A stretch of DNA of 48,596 bases from Verrucomicrobiaceae bacterium. GTDB taxonomy: Bacteria; Verrucomicrobiota; Verrucomicrobiia; Verrucomicrobiales; Verrucomicrobiaceae. Both the position numbers and the translations under genes were made by a program. Below, piece by piece: positions 26,256 through 34,505 of the stretch. Below the pieces are notes generated by a model that was given only the letters and a program-made list of their open reading frames with translations, made no database searches and had not been told where the DNA came from. Position 1 is the first letter of the stretch, and every line of letters begins with the position of its first letter. The stretch is taken from the NCBI GenBank assembly GCA_016795365.1, contig JAEUHN010000021.1:1-48596 (forward strand). Reading direction: 5' to 3'.

Positions 26256-27896
26256 TCATCCCAGCATTCGCACGCGAACCAGCGCCTCGTCGATGTCCGC
26301 GCAGAAGTGATCGAGCCCGATCTTCTCGGCGAGCGTGCTGCCCACCAGCACCTTCATGGGTTGCGGCTGCACGCCTGTGAGAAGAATCTTCACACCGTCG
26401 CGATGGAGTTTTTCGATCACCACTTCCAATGCATGAAGTCCGCTCGCGTCCATCGCAGGCACGTTCCTCATGCGCAGGATGATGGCCCGAGGCTTGCCGC
26501 CTGAGGCACGCAGCGTGGACTCCAGCTTCTCCGCCGCAGCAAAGAAAAACGGCCCTTCCACGCGATACAGCACCACGCCCTCCGGCACTTCCTTGCCAGC
26601 GATCGAGTTGCTGCCTGAGCGTTCATCGTCATTCACGGGCGTCACCAGCTTGATGTGCGTGATCTCCTCCATGCGCTTCACAAACATGACGGCAGCCATG
26701 ATGAGACCAATACCCACACCAATCGTGAGGTCGAAGATTACAGTGAGGAGGAAGGCGGTGAGCAGAACAAAGAAGTCCGAGCGCGTGCTGCGCCAGATCT
26801 CAGGAAACGTATCCCACTCCGCCATGCGCAGAGCCACGGTGATCAGGATCCCACTGAGGCACGCGAGCGGAATCATCCCGGCCATCGGCGCGGCGAACAA
26901 GGCGACTAGCAACAACACGAGTGCATGAACCATGCCCGACACCGGTGATCGCGCACCATTTCGAATATTGGCTGCCGTGCGTGCGATCGCACCTGTCGCC
27001 GCGATGCCTCCGATCAAAGGCGTGACCACATTCGCAATGCCCTGGCCGATGAGTTCTTGATTGGAATCATGTCGAGTGTCAGCCATGCCGTCGGCTACCA
27101 TCGCTGAGAGCAGTGACTCGATGGCACCGAGAGCCGCAATCGTCAGCGCAGGACCCATCAGTTCTCTCATCAAGTCTAGTGACACCGGTGGAAGGTGCCA
27201 TCCTGGCCAGCCCGAAGGAATGCTGCCGAACTTCGAGACGATGGTATTCACCGGTAGCTCGAACCAGTGAACCAAAGCCGTGCACACGATCACCGCGACG
27301 ATCGAGGGGGGCACTTTCGTTGTGATCTTTGGAAACCCGAACACGATGGCTATCGTGAGCAATCCGATCCCGAGTGCAGGAAGACTGGTTTGCGACAGAT
27401 GGCTGCCGATCAGCATCAGCTGCTGAGGGACATGCTCCGGCATCTTGAGCCCCAGACCTGCGAATTCATTGAGCTGCCCGACAAGAATGATCACCGCGAT
27501 GCCGCTCGTGAAACCTGCGGTGACAGGGTAGGGGATGAACTTGATCAGCGAGCCCAACTTCAGTGCTCCCATCACGATCAACATCATGCCCGCCATGATC
27601 GTCGCCAGCGCTAGACCCGTGTAACCATGCTGCGCCACGATGAGCGCCAGCACCGGCACAAAGGCTCCCGTTGGCCCCCCGATCTGCAGTCGAGATCCAC
27701 CCAGGAGTGAAATGAGAAACCCTGCTACAATCGCTGTCCACAGACCTTGAGTCGGCGTCACACCACTGGCAATGCCGAAGCCAATCGCCAATGGCAACGC
27801 AATCACTCCCACCGTGAGCCCTGACACCAGATCGGCTGCAAAACTTTGCCGGTCGTAGGTCTTGAGTGCTTGGAAGGATGCTGGGCGGAAGGTCAC
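26256..27896 (-). CDS. SulP-family anion transporter with STAS domain
   Basis: The protein has 546 residues. The N-terminal membrane domain shows the SulP signature early (YDRQSFAADLVSGLTVGVIALPLAIGFGIASGVTPTQGLW) and many hydrophobic helices. A C-terminal STAS domain (about 440-546: VLYRVEGPFFFAAAEKLE, IILRMRNVPAMDASGLHAL) regulates transport. SulP proteins move sulfate, bicarbonate or other anions across the inner membrane. Sulfate uptake or efflux would fit an organism rich in sulfatases, but the substrate cannot be read here. It stands alone, 118 bp after the ridA-like gene. Confidence 0.92.
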   Translation of the reverse strand: MTFRPASFQALKTYDRQSFAADLVSGLTVGVIALPLAIGFGIASGVTPTQGLWTAIVAGFLISLLGGSRLQIGGPTGAFVPVLALIVAQHGYTGLALATIMAGMMLIVMGALKLGSLIKFIPYPVTAGFTSGIAVIILVGQLNEFAGLGLKMPEHVPQQLMLIGSHLSQTSLPALGIGLLTIAIVFGFPKITTKVPPSIVAVIVCTALVHWFELPVNTIVSKFGSIPSGWPGWHLPPVSLDLMRELMGPALTIAALGAIESLLSAMVADGMADTRHDSNQELIGQGIANVVTPLIGGIAATGAIARTAANIRNGARSPVSGMVHALVLLLVALFAAPMAGMIPLACLSGILITVALRMAEWDTFPEIWRSTRSDFFVLLTAFLLTVIFDLTIGVGIGLIMAAVMFVKRMEEITHIKLVTPVNDDERSGSNSIAGKEVPEGVVLYRVEGPFFFAAAEKLESTLRASGGKPRAIILRMRNVPAMDASGLHALEVVIEKLHRDGVKILLTGVQPQPMKVLVGSTLAEKIGLDHFCADIDEALVRVRMLG

Positions 27897-28014
27897 AGGA
27901 GGCTGCAGCGTGATGAAACGACGTGAGTTACTGGAACGGTTATTGGAGCCGAGCTACTGCCTTACGTCAGCAACATTCGTTCAACAGTTCACCGTCACAC
28001 GCAGGCCTCGTGTG

Positions 28015-28455
28015 CTACTCCTTGATCTCAAAGATCGCTTCCACTTCGACAGCGGCGCCGGTGGGGAGCTGGGCAAAGCCGAGCGCGCTGCGGGCGTGGT
28101 AGCCATCACCTTCCTTGCCGAAGATCTGGTGCAGCAAGTCGGAGCAGCCGTTGATGACGAGGTGCTGCTCGGTGAAGTCGAGTGTGCTGTTTACGCAGCC
28201 GAGCACCTTGAGAACGCGCAGGCCGTTGAGCGTGCCATGCGTGTCCCACACGCTGCGCAGGACTTTCTCAGCGCAGTTCTTGGCGGCGGCGTAACCATCT
28301 TCGGTCTTGAGATCAGCACCGAGCTTGCCCTTCAGGTCACTGACATGGCCGCTGGTGAGCAACTGGTTGCCGGTGCGAATGCACAGATTGAGGTAGCCGG
28401 GGGCTTGCTTCGCGAAGGTGAGGCCGAGGGATTCTGCTTTTTCTTGAGGTGTCAT
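28015..28455 (-). CDS. RidA/YjgF-family enamine/imine deaminase
   Basis: The protein has 146 residues from ATG 28455. It has the RidA fold: NLCIRTGNQLLTSGHVSD, AAKNCAEKVLRSV, and the active-site segment HARSALGFAQLPTGAAVEVEA with the substrate-binding arginine. RidA proteins hydrolyse reactive 2-aminoacrylate-like enamines. This longer subtype often sits with catabolic genes. It is the last of three minus-strand genes (amidohydrolase, SDR, RidA), 89 bp after the SDR stop. Confidence 0.88.
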   Translation of the reverse strand: MTPQEKAESLGLTFAKQAPGYLNLCIRTGNQLLTSGHVSDLKGKLGADLKTEDGYAAAKNCAEKVLRSVWDTHGTLNGLRVLKVLGCVNSTLDFTEQHLVINGCSDLLHQIFGKEGDGYHARSALGFAQLPTGAAVEVEAIFEIKE

Positions 28456-28544
28456 GAGATGGATGAAGTCGAGAGGTGAGATGGAGAGCGGTGGAGAACG
28501 GGATTCATCTCTACTTCTCAACCTCTTCACTTCTCACCGGAAGT

Positions 28545-29309
28545 TTACAGCCGCCCGATCTGGCACACGGTGAGACCGCCATCAATGACGATGATCTCGC
28601 CCGTAATGTAGCTGGCGGCTGGCGAGCTGAGGAAGACGGCGGCGCCCGCGATGTCCTGAGGCCTGCCCACGCGGCGCAGGAGGATTTTCTTCTCGTAGTG
28701 CACGAGCAAGTCGTGCGCGCGCGGCTCCAGCCATTGCGAAGTCAGCGGCGTGCGGATCAAGCCGGGTGCGATGCCGTTCACACGAATGCCATGATCGGCC
28801 AGCGAGACGGCTAGCGAGCGGGTCATCATCACGAGCGCGCCTTTGCTCGAATCATACGCGACGGAGTCGGCTTCGCCTTGGAAGCCGTTGGTCGAGCTGA
28901 CGATGACGATGCTGCCGGGGCGATTCGCGGTGACGAGCCGCTTCGCAAAGGCCTGCGCGACGAAGAACGAGGCGCTGATGTTGAGCTGGAAGGTTTTGTC
29001 CCAGCGCTCGCGCGTCATCTCCAGTGGCGCGGTGTCGAAGAACGAGCCTGCGTTGCAGATGAGCGTGTCGATTCCCGGCTCGTGCTCGAAGGCGCGGGCG
29101 ACGAGTTGTTCGGGAGCATCGGGATCAAGCAGGTCAGCACTTACGTAGGCGGCATCTGCGGGGACTTCGGGTGTGCGCTCGGCTTGGAGACCATGAAACA
29201 CCACTCGCGCTCCTGCCTCGCGCAAGCCCTGAGCCATCGCGAGCCCCAGTCCCTGTGAGCTGCCCGTCACGAGGGCGGCGTGTCCATCAAGCGAGAAGGC
29301 TTTCATCAT
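28545..29309 (-). CDS. short-chain dehydrogenase/reductase (SDR)
   Basis: The protein has 254 residues, classical SDR length. It has the cofactor motif TGSSQGLG, the NAG motif (ICNAGSFF), the catalytic Ser in IVIVSSTNG, YDSSK (Y-x3-K), and the C-terminal ITGEIIVIDGGLTV. It oxidises or reduces a small alcohol or ketone using NAD(P). Its first ~23 bp overlap the end of the amidohydrolase gene, so the two are translationally linked and probably act in one catabolic route. The substrate is unknown. Confidence 0.92.
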   Translation of the reverse strand: MMKAFSLDGHAALVTGSSQGLGLAMAQGLREAGARVVFHGLQAERTPEVPADAAYVSADLLDPDAPEQLVARAFEHEPGIDTLICNAGSFFDTAPLEMTRERWDKTFQLNISASFFVAQAFAKRLVTANRPGSIVIVSSTNGFQGEADSVAYDSSKGALVMMTRSLAVSLADHGIRVNGIAPGLIRTPLTSQWLEPRAHDLLVHYEKKILLRRVGRPQDIAGAAVFLSSPAASYITGEIIVIDGGLTVCQIGRL

Positions 29310-30258
29310 CGAGTTTCAACCAAGCGCGAGTGTTCTGATTGGCAATGCGGTTTACGACGTCAGAACCGCAGGCGGTGAGCGCCTTCACTTCCGTCGGGTA
29401 GTCGCAGATGAGCCGCACCACCTCGCCATTGATCTCTGCGGCGTAGCTGTAGAAGGGGGAGTCGCTGCCCCAGCAGAACTTCGTGGGATAGGCGGCGGCG
29501 AGATCGGCAATCACACGCGCGGGGTTTGAATAGTCCGAGTCGAAGCGGCGATGCTTCTTGGCGATGAAGGGCATCTCCTTCACCACGCCTTCGCAGTGGA
29601 TGCAGTGGGCGGAATTGTCGAACCAGGTGTTGGGCAGCTCGTTCACGCGGTCGAGGCTCGGCTTGTCATAGCGACACGAGTGCGCGAGCAGGAAGCGCAG
29701 GTGGGGATTGGCTTCCGCGACGTCGAGGATGTCGGAGCATTGCGCCCATAGGTCACTTTCGGCGATGCTGCTGTGGATGAGGAAGGGCAGGTCCCACTCG
29801 GCGGCGAGTTCCAGGAAGACCTTACCCTGATCGAGCAGATGCTTGATCGGAGCCTGGATGATCGTGGTCTGGAGCTTGATGCCATGGAAGCGATAGCGCT
29901 CCCGAAGCTTCCGCAGCTCGGCAGCCTGCGCCTTGGTTTCGCGCATCGGGTCCACCATCACGAAGGGCAACATGCGGGGGGCGAGTTCGGGGAAAAGATC
30001 GTGCACCTCGCCGAGCATTCGGCGGTTCTCCAGCGCGTAGGGCACGCTCTCGATGCCTCCTGGGAACTCGACTTCCCCCTGGCGCAGCTTTGACACGGTC
30101 ATCGCCGCATACGTGACGAAGGGGAAGACGATCCAGCGGTCCACCCCCAGGGCGCGGCCTTCATCGTGCATGGCGACGAGGTGCTGAGCATACGGAAAGT
30201 CGCCGTGCAGATAAAACATGAGGTCCGCGCCGATGTGGTTATGACAGTCAATGATCAT
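29287..30258 (-). CDS. amidohydrolase-family (TIM-barrel) metal-dependent hydrolase
   Basis: The protein has 323 residues from ATG 30258 (MIIDCHNHIG); the 57 residues that an earlier start would add look non-coding. DCHNH supplies the first metal ligands at the end of strand one. Later elements are FHGIKLQTT, LPFLIHSS, LRFLLAHSCRYD and KFCWGSDSPF with the closing aspartate. This is the amidohydrolase-2 (COG2159-like) type, which includes decarboxylases and lactonases. It is first in the operon with the SDR and RidA genes. Confidence 0.88.
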   Translation of the reverse strand: MIIDCHNHIGADLMFYLHGDFPYAQHLVAMHDEGRALGVDRWIVFPFVTYAAMTVSKLRQGEVEFPGGIESVPYALENRRMLGEVHDLFPELAPRMLPFVMVDPMRETKAQAAELRKLRERYRFHGIKLQTTIIQAPIKHLLDQGKVFLELAAEWDLPFLIHSSIAESDLWAQCSDILDVAEANPHLRFLLAHSCRYDKPSLDRVNELPNTWFDNSAHCIHCEGVVKEMPFIAKKHRRFDSDYSNPARVIADLAAAYPTKFCWGSDSPFYSYAAEINGEVVRLICDYPTEVKALTACGSDVVNRIANQNTRAWLKLDDESLLA

Positions 30259-30491
30259 GAGATGGAATTGCTCCACAACGAAAGCTGGGATGCGAATCCT
30301 TGCGGTGGTCTGGGAGAATCGGCAATGGCTGCCATGCGGCACGTTGGGCACGTGGGTGGCTCGCTTCCGGGCATAGGCAGGAACCTTGCGCCCCTGAAGA
30401 GATTGCTCAAATCTCCGGGGTTGGATCAAAAGGTGCTGGACAAGTTCTGTGCCTCACGCTCCCCTGGAACCCGGCGCTAAATGCTATTAAT

Positions 30492-30508
30492 ATAAGGGGA
30501 AGCCTTAT
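30492..30508. terminator. small hairpin followed by T-rich run
   Basis: ATAAGG (30492-30497) pairs with CCTTAT (30503-30508) around a 5-nt loop and runs straight into TTTATTTTG. It resembles a weak terminator or attenuator. It lies 43 bp before the GTG start of the SAF-domain dehydrogenase, in the 293-bp gap between divergent genes, which holds no gene. It could end leader transcripts or be chance in AT-rich promoter DNA. Confidence 0.3.
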
Positions 30509-30551
30509 TTTATTTTGCATTTCTGAACCTTTTCTGGCAATCTTTGGTCTC

Positions 30552-31757
30552 GTGAACTCTAAATTCCTTCAAAATTCAGTCTCTCCTATCCGAGTGGGCA
30601 TCGGTGGCACCGGGTTTATCGGCAGTGGGCTGCTGGGTTTGATGGAGTTTCGAGAGGATTTTGTAGCGTCGAAGGTTTTCACCCGTCGTAAGAGCGGACT
30701 GCCCAAGGTTGACGAATCGCTTTTCACTTCATCTGTCGAGGAGCTCGTGGAGTCCTCCGACATCGTGATGGAATGCTCTGGCGACATCAGTCGCGCAGCC
30801 GAAGTCGTGGAAGCGGCCTTCGCAGCGGGCAAGCCCGTGGTGACCATGGGAGCGGAATTCAATGTGACCATCGGTTCCTACTTTGTTGGGAAGGGTTTGC
30901 TTACAGAGGCGGAGGGTGATCAACCCGGTTCCCTGGCGGCGCTGCGCGAGGAGGCGATTGACATGGGTTTCGAGCCTCTGGTCTATGGCAATATCAAGGG
31001 TTTCCTCAACCATGATCCGCTTCCCGATGAGATGCATCACTGGTCTGATCGCAATGGTATCAGCGTCACTCAGGTGACCAGCTTCACGGACGGCACGAAG
31101 CTCCAGATCGAGCAGGCCCTGGTGGCCAATGGACTGGACGCAGACATCGCAGTGCGCGGGCTTTTGGGACCGAAGGATGAAGCACTCGATGTTTCCGCAG
31201 CGCAGATGGGACGCATAGCGAAGGTGAAAGGACGGGCGATCAGCGACTACGTCCTCAATCGAACCCTGCCAGCCGGCGTTTTCGTCGTCAGTGAGCACCA
31301 CTCGGCCAATCCCAATGTGTTGCGTTACTTGAAACTGGGAGAGGGCCCTTTTTACACCCTCATGCGTCCCTACCACCTCTGCCACCTGGAAGTCTTCAAG
31401 ACACTGCGCAGAGTCGCCACCACGGGAAAAGAATTGCTCAACAACTCGGCGAATCCGCAAATCAATGTGGCTGCCGTGGCAAAGAAAGCGATGCGCACAG
31501 GCACTGCGATCAGCACCGCGATTGGCGGCTTTGAGGTGCGCGGCGAGGCGGTGAGATACAGCGAGGCACCGCATGCGGTGCCGATTGGACTGCTCGCAGG
31601 CGCTCGCGTCACGAGAAAGCTCGACGCCGGACAGACACTGACCTGGGACGACGTGGAACTGCCCGACAACAAGGCCACTCGCATCGGCCTTGAGCTGTAT
31701 GAAAAGCGGCTGGCCGACATGAACATGCTTCCGCTTGCGAACAGGCCGCGGCTGTGA
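30552..31757 (+). CDS. NAD(P)-dependent dehydrogenase with C-terminal SAF domain
   Basis: The protein has 401 residues. The GTG at 30552 (VNSKFLQNSVSPIRVGIGG) places the Rossmann motif GIGGTGFIGSG at the N-terminus. Earlier ATG starts add ~80 residues that look non-coding. The middle resembles homoserine-dehydrogenase-like enzymes (VMECSGDISRAAEVVEAAFAAGKPVVTMGAEFN). The C-terminus is an SAF-like domain (VPIGLLAGARVTRKLDAGQTLTWDDVELPD), found in sialic-acid synthases and antifreeze-like proteins. Such hybrids sit in polysaccharide loci. A GT2 gene follows within 15 bp. The substrate is unknown. Confidence 0.82.
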   Translation: MNSKFLQNSVSPIRVGIGGTGFIGSGLLGLMEFREDFVASKVFTRRKSGLPKVDESLFTSSVEELVESSDIVMECSGDISRAAEVVEAAFAAGKPVVTMGAEFNVTIGSYFVGKGLLTEAEGDQPGSLAALREEAIDMGFEPLVYGNIKGFLNHDPLPDEMHHWSDRNGISVTQVTSFTDGTKLQIEQALVANGLDADIAVRGLLGPKDEALDVSAAQMGRIAKVKGRAISDYVLNRTLPAGVFVVSEHHSANPNVLRYLKLGEGPFYTLMRPYHLCHLEVFKTLRRVATTGKELLNNSANPQINVAAVAKKAMRTGTAISTAIGGFEVRGEAVRYSEAPHAVPIGLLAGARVTRKLDAGQTLTWDDVELPDNKATRIGLELYEKRLADMNMLPLANRPRL

Positions 31758-31772
31758 TTGTTCAGCGCCCTG

Positions 31773-32501
31773 ATGATCCAGGGAAAAAAAGTCGCCGTCA
31801 CCATGCCCGCGTATTACGCGGAGAAAACCGTTGAGAAGACCTTCGCGGACATTCCAAAAGATATCGTCGATGAGGTGATCCTGGTGGACGACTGCTCCAA
31901 GGATCGAACCTTCGAGATCTCACAGGGTCTCGGCATCAGCACCTATCGCAACGAGAAGAATCTCAATTACGGCGGCAATGTGAAGCGCTGTCTTCAGCTG
32001 GGGCTCGATTCAGGAGCCGACATCGTCATCCTCCTGCATCCAGACTATCAATACACGCCCAAGCTGATCACAGCGATGTCAGCCATGCTGGCCACCGGAT
32101 TCTATGATCTGTGCCTGGCCTCGCGCACCTCGGGACGCGGTGCCTTGAGCGGAGGCATGCCGGTCTGGCGCTACCTGGCCAACTGGGGCCTCACCAACCT
32201 AATGGACTTCGCGCTTGGCACCTATCACACCGAATACCACACCGGCTATCGCGCCTACTCGCGCAAGCTTCTGGAGACCGTGCCCTTCCACGACTTCCGC
32301 AACGACTTCATCTTCGACAATCAGATGTTCGTGGCCGCCTTGCGCTATAACTGCCGCACTTGTGAGGTGACGTGCCCCACGAGCTATGAAGAGGATGCCA
32401 GTTCCATCCCCTTTAAGAAGGCTCTCAAGTATGGCATCCAGTGCGTGAAGCTCTCGGCAGAGCACTTCATCTGGCGCTTGCAGAACAAGCTCTTCAAGTA
32501 G
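31773..32501 (+). CDS. glycosyltransferase family 2
   Basis: The protein has 242 residues from ATG 31773, 15 bp after the dehydrogenase stop. It has a GT-A fold with KVAVTMPAYYAEKTVEKTF, the nucleotide-binding EVILVDDCSKD, and LLHPDYQYTP in the position of the metal-binding acidic motif. FRNDFIFDNQMFVAAL and the rest lie toward the acceptor side. No membrane segments are seen, so it works in the cytoplasm or at the inner face, probably on a lipid-linked sugar. It is paired with the SAF dehydrogenase and followed by a GT39-like membrane protein. Confidence 0.9.
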   Translation: MIQGKKVAVTMPAYYAEKTVEKTFADIPKDIVDEVILVDDCSKDRTFEISQGLGISTYRNEKNLNYGGNVKRCLQLGLDSGADIVILLHPDYQYTPKLITAMSAMLATGFYDLCLASRTSGRGALSGGMPVWRYLANWGLTNLMDFALGTYHTEYHTGYRAYSRKLLETVPFHDFRNDFIFDNQMFVAALRYNCRTCEVTCPTSYEEDASSIPFKKALKYGIQCVKLSAEHFIWRLQNKLFK

Positions 32502-32591
32502 CACCGGTGGACTACGGGTTCTGCCTTAACGGGTGGAACATCATCGTGGCTGGCATTGCAATGTTCGGGGGCACCCGGTAGATAGCGGCCC

Positions 32592-34484
32592 ATGAATCTT
32601 GCATGCTTGCCTTCGGAGCCGGGCGAACGCCACCAGGCGATGCGATGGATGATGGCCCTCGGTTCGCTGGCGATGGTCTTGCTCGTCGTCGTCTTGGCCA
32701 CGCGGGGTTCCTGGCCGGGTGCCATGGAGTCAGCCATCAAGGCGGGAAAAAAGGTGCCCCTCGATCGACTCGTCAAGACGTGGGCCTGGCGAGGTCTTGC
32801 GGTTGACTGCGTCATTTTGTTCGGCCTGGCTGCGACGGCGGGCTGGTGGTCCGGGTCGGTGCGCACCAGCACGGTGGCGGCTCCGGCGCGTCGAGGATTC
32901 TGGCTGGTGGCTTCTGGCATCTTGGTCCTGGCCGCCGGGCTACGAACACCGCGGTTGGGGCTCAGCTTTTACAATGACGAAGCTCACAACTTCGTGCGCA
33001 TGACCTCCGGCGCCTTCAAAGATGATCCCTCCGGCAAGGACTCAAACAAGTGGCGTCCGGCGACCTGGACGGAGACCCTTTGGCAAAACTCGGCTGGTAA
33101 CAACTCGCAGCCGCATTCGCTCCTCTCGCGACTTTGTTTCCAGGCCTGGAAGTCCATCGCCTCCGCCGCTGATGGCGAAGTGCGAGAGTGGCCGGTGCGT
33201 ATCCCGTCGCTCATCGCTGGCCTCACTTGTCTGGCGATCCTGGGTGCCACGATGCGGAGTGTGGGAGGCGAGATCGTGGGATGGTTGACGATGCTCGCCG
33301 GTGCGGTGCATGGCTGGCATGTGAGGTTTAGCACGGAGGCGAGGGGCTACAGCCTGATGGCGATGGGCATCGCTTTGATGATGTGGTTCTCGCGGCGTGC
33401 CGTCGCGCATGGGCGCTGGCGTGACTGGATGGGCTATGGCCTGTCGAACTTCCTCGCGCTCTGGGCCTTCCCAGGTTGCCTCTACTGGGTGCTGGCGATG
33501 AATGGTGTGCTGGTGGTCCAGCTAGGATGGTCTGCCTGGAGGAACAAAAGTGGCGTGGAGCCCTTTGTTAGGCTGGTGGTGGTGGGCGTGCTGGCGGTGG
33601 TGCTGGCCGTGGGCCTGATGCTGCCGCTGATTCCTCAGTTGCTCGAAGCCGTCAAGAATGTGCCTGGGCTTCGCGGTGAGATGAGGGCTGACTGGTGGCA
33701 GGATGTGGGTGGATATGCCGTGTTTGGAGCACGCTGGCAGGATGCGGACGCCACAAGTCCGATCAGTGTGGCGATGGTGCGAATTCTTGCGAGCTCGCCT
33801 TGGGCTTGGCTCGGAGTGCTGGCCTCCGTGCTTATCCTGGTCGCCGGCAGTCTCAAGCTTTGGTCACGCGACGACATGTCGCGCTGGTTCATAATTGCCG
33901 CCGTCGGTTCCTTGATTCTGGGCTGGGCGGACATGGCACGCCAGAGTCGCTATCTGAATCACTGGTATCTGTTCTATACCTTGCCAGCCTTGCTCTGTGC
34001 CTTTGGCCAAGGCGTGGTTGTTCTTGCGGATCGCCTGGCAACGAAGGGGCTGGGCCGAGCGGTGGTGGCGTGCGTGCTCCTCATCGCCGGACTTGGGGTG
34101 ACCACCAGCATCGCGTGGGGTTATCGCCATCGCTCCAAGGGCGACGAGCGATCTGGCGTGGTGCAGGTGCGCGGCGCGATCTATCCTCATTACGAAGCGA
34201 ACCCGGATGCCCTCCAGCCTCTGCTCGCCGCCATCTGGAGCAATGCACCGATCTATGATCCGCTTGCCGTGCCGATTAAAGTCGCCGCCGACTTCGATGC
34301 GCTCAAAGCGAAGGCGCAGACTGAGAAACGTCCGCTCTTCGTGATCATGGGACATCGTGAAAGCGCGATCGGAAGCTTCCCCACGATCGTGCCGCAACTT
34401 GAAAGTCCGGCCTTCGAAGAGGTTGCGGTGTATCGGGGACTCGATGAAGCGCAATACACCCAGCGCTTGTTCAAGATGAAGTGA
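32592..34484 (+). CDS. GT39/ArnT-like integral membrane glycosyltransferase
   Basis: The protein has 630 residues. About ten or more hydrophobic segments are visible. The first loop carries LSFYNDEAHNFVR, the acidic motif typical of GT-C enzymes such as ArnT and O-mannosyltransferases. The next conserved part is RIPSLIAGLTCLAILGATM and WHVRFSTEARGYSLMA. A soluble C-terminal part lies at ~530-630. Such enzymes move a sugar from a polyprenyl phosphate carrier to lipid A, protein or polymer on the periplasmic side. With the GT2 gene just before, a carrier-charging and transfer pair is plausible. Confidence 0.82.
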   Translation: MNLACLPSEPGERHQAMRWMMALGSLAMVLLVVVLATRGSWPGAMESAIKAGKKVPLDRLVKTWAWRGLAVDCVILFGLAATAGWWSGSVRTSTVAAPARRGFWLVASGILVLAAGLRTPRLGLSFYNDEAHNFVRMTSGAFKDDPSGKDSNKWRPATWTETLWQNSAGNNSQPHSLLSRLCFQAWKSIASAADGEVREWPVRIPSLIAGLTCLAILGATMRSVGGEIVGWLTMLAGAVHGWHVRFSTEARGYSLMAMGIALMMWFSRRAVAHGRWRDWMGYGLSNFLALWAFPGCLYWVLAMNGVLVVQLGWSAWRNKSGVEPFVRLVVVGVLAVVLAVGLMLPLIPQLLEAVKNVPGLRGEMRADWWQDVGGYAVFGARWQDADATSPISVAMVRILASSPWAWLGVLASVLILVAGSLKLWSRDDMSRWFIIAAVGSLILGWADMARQSRYLNHWYLFYTLPALLCAFGQGVVVLADRLATKGLGRAVVACVLLIAGLGVTTSIAWGYRHRSKGDERSGVVQVRGAIYPHYEANPDALQPLLAAIWSNAPIYDPLAVPIKVAADFDALKAKAQTEKRPLFVIMGHRESAIGSFPTIVPQLESPAFEEVAVYRGLDEAQYTQRLFKMK

Positions 34485-34505
34485 CGGTGCACGGCGCGAG
34501 TGGGT

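Noticed and set aside
30300..30551. Extended N-terminus for the SAF-domain dehydrogenase
   Set aside because: The extra ~84 residues are Cys/Trp/Arg-rich with no family match and would read through the promoter gap; the GTG at 30552 places the Rossmann motif correctly.
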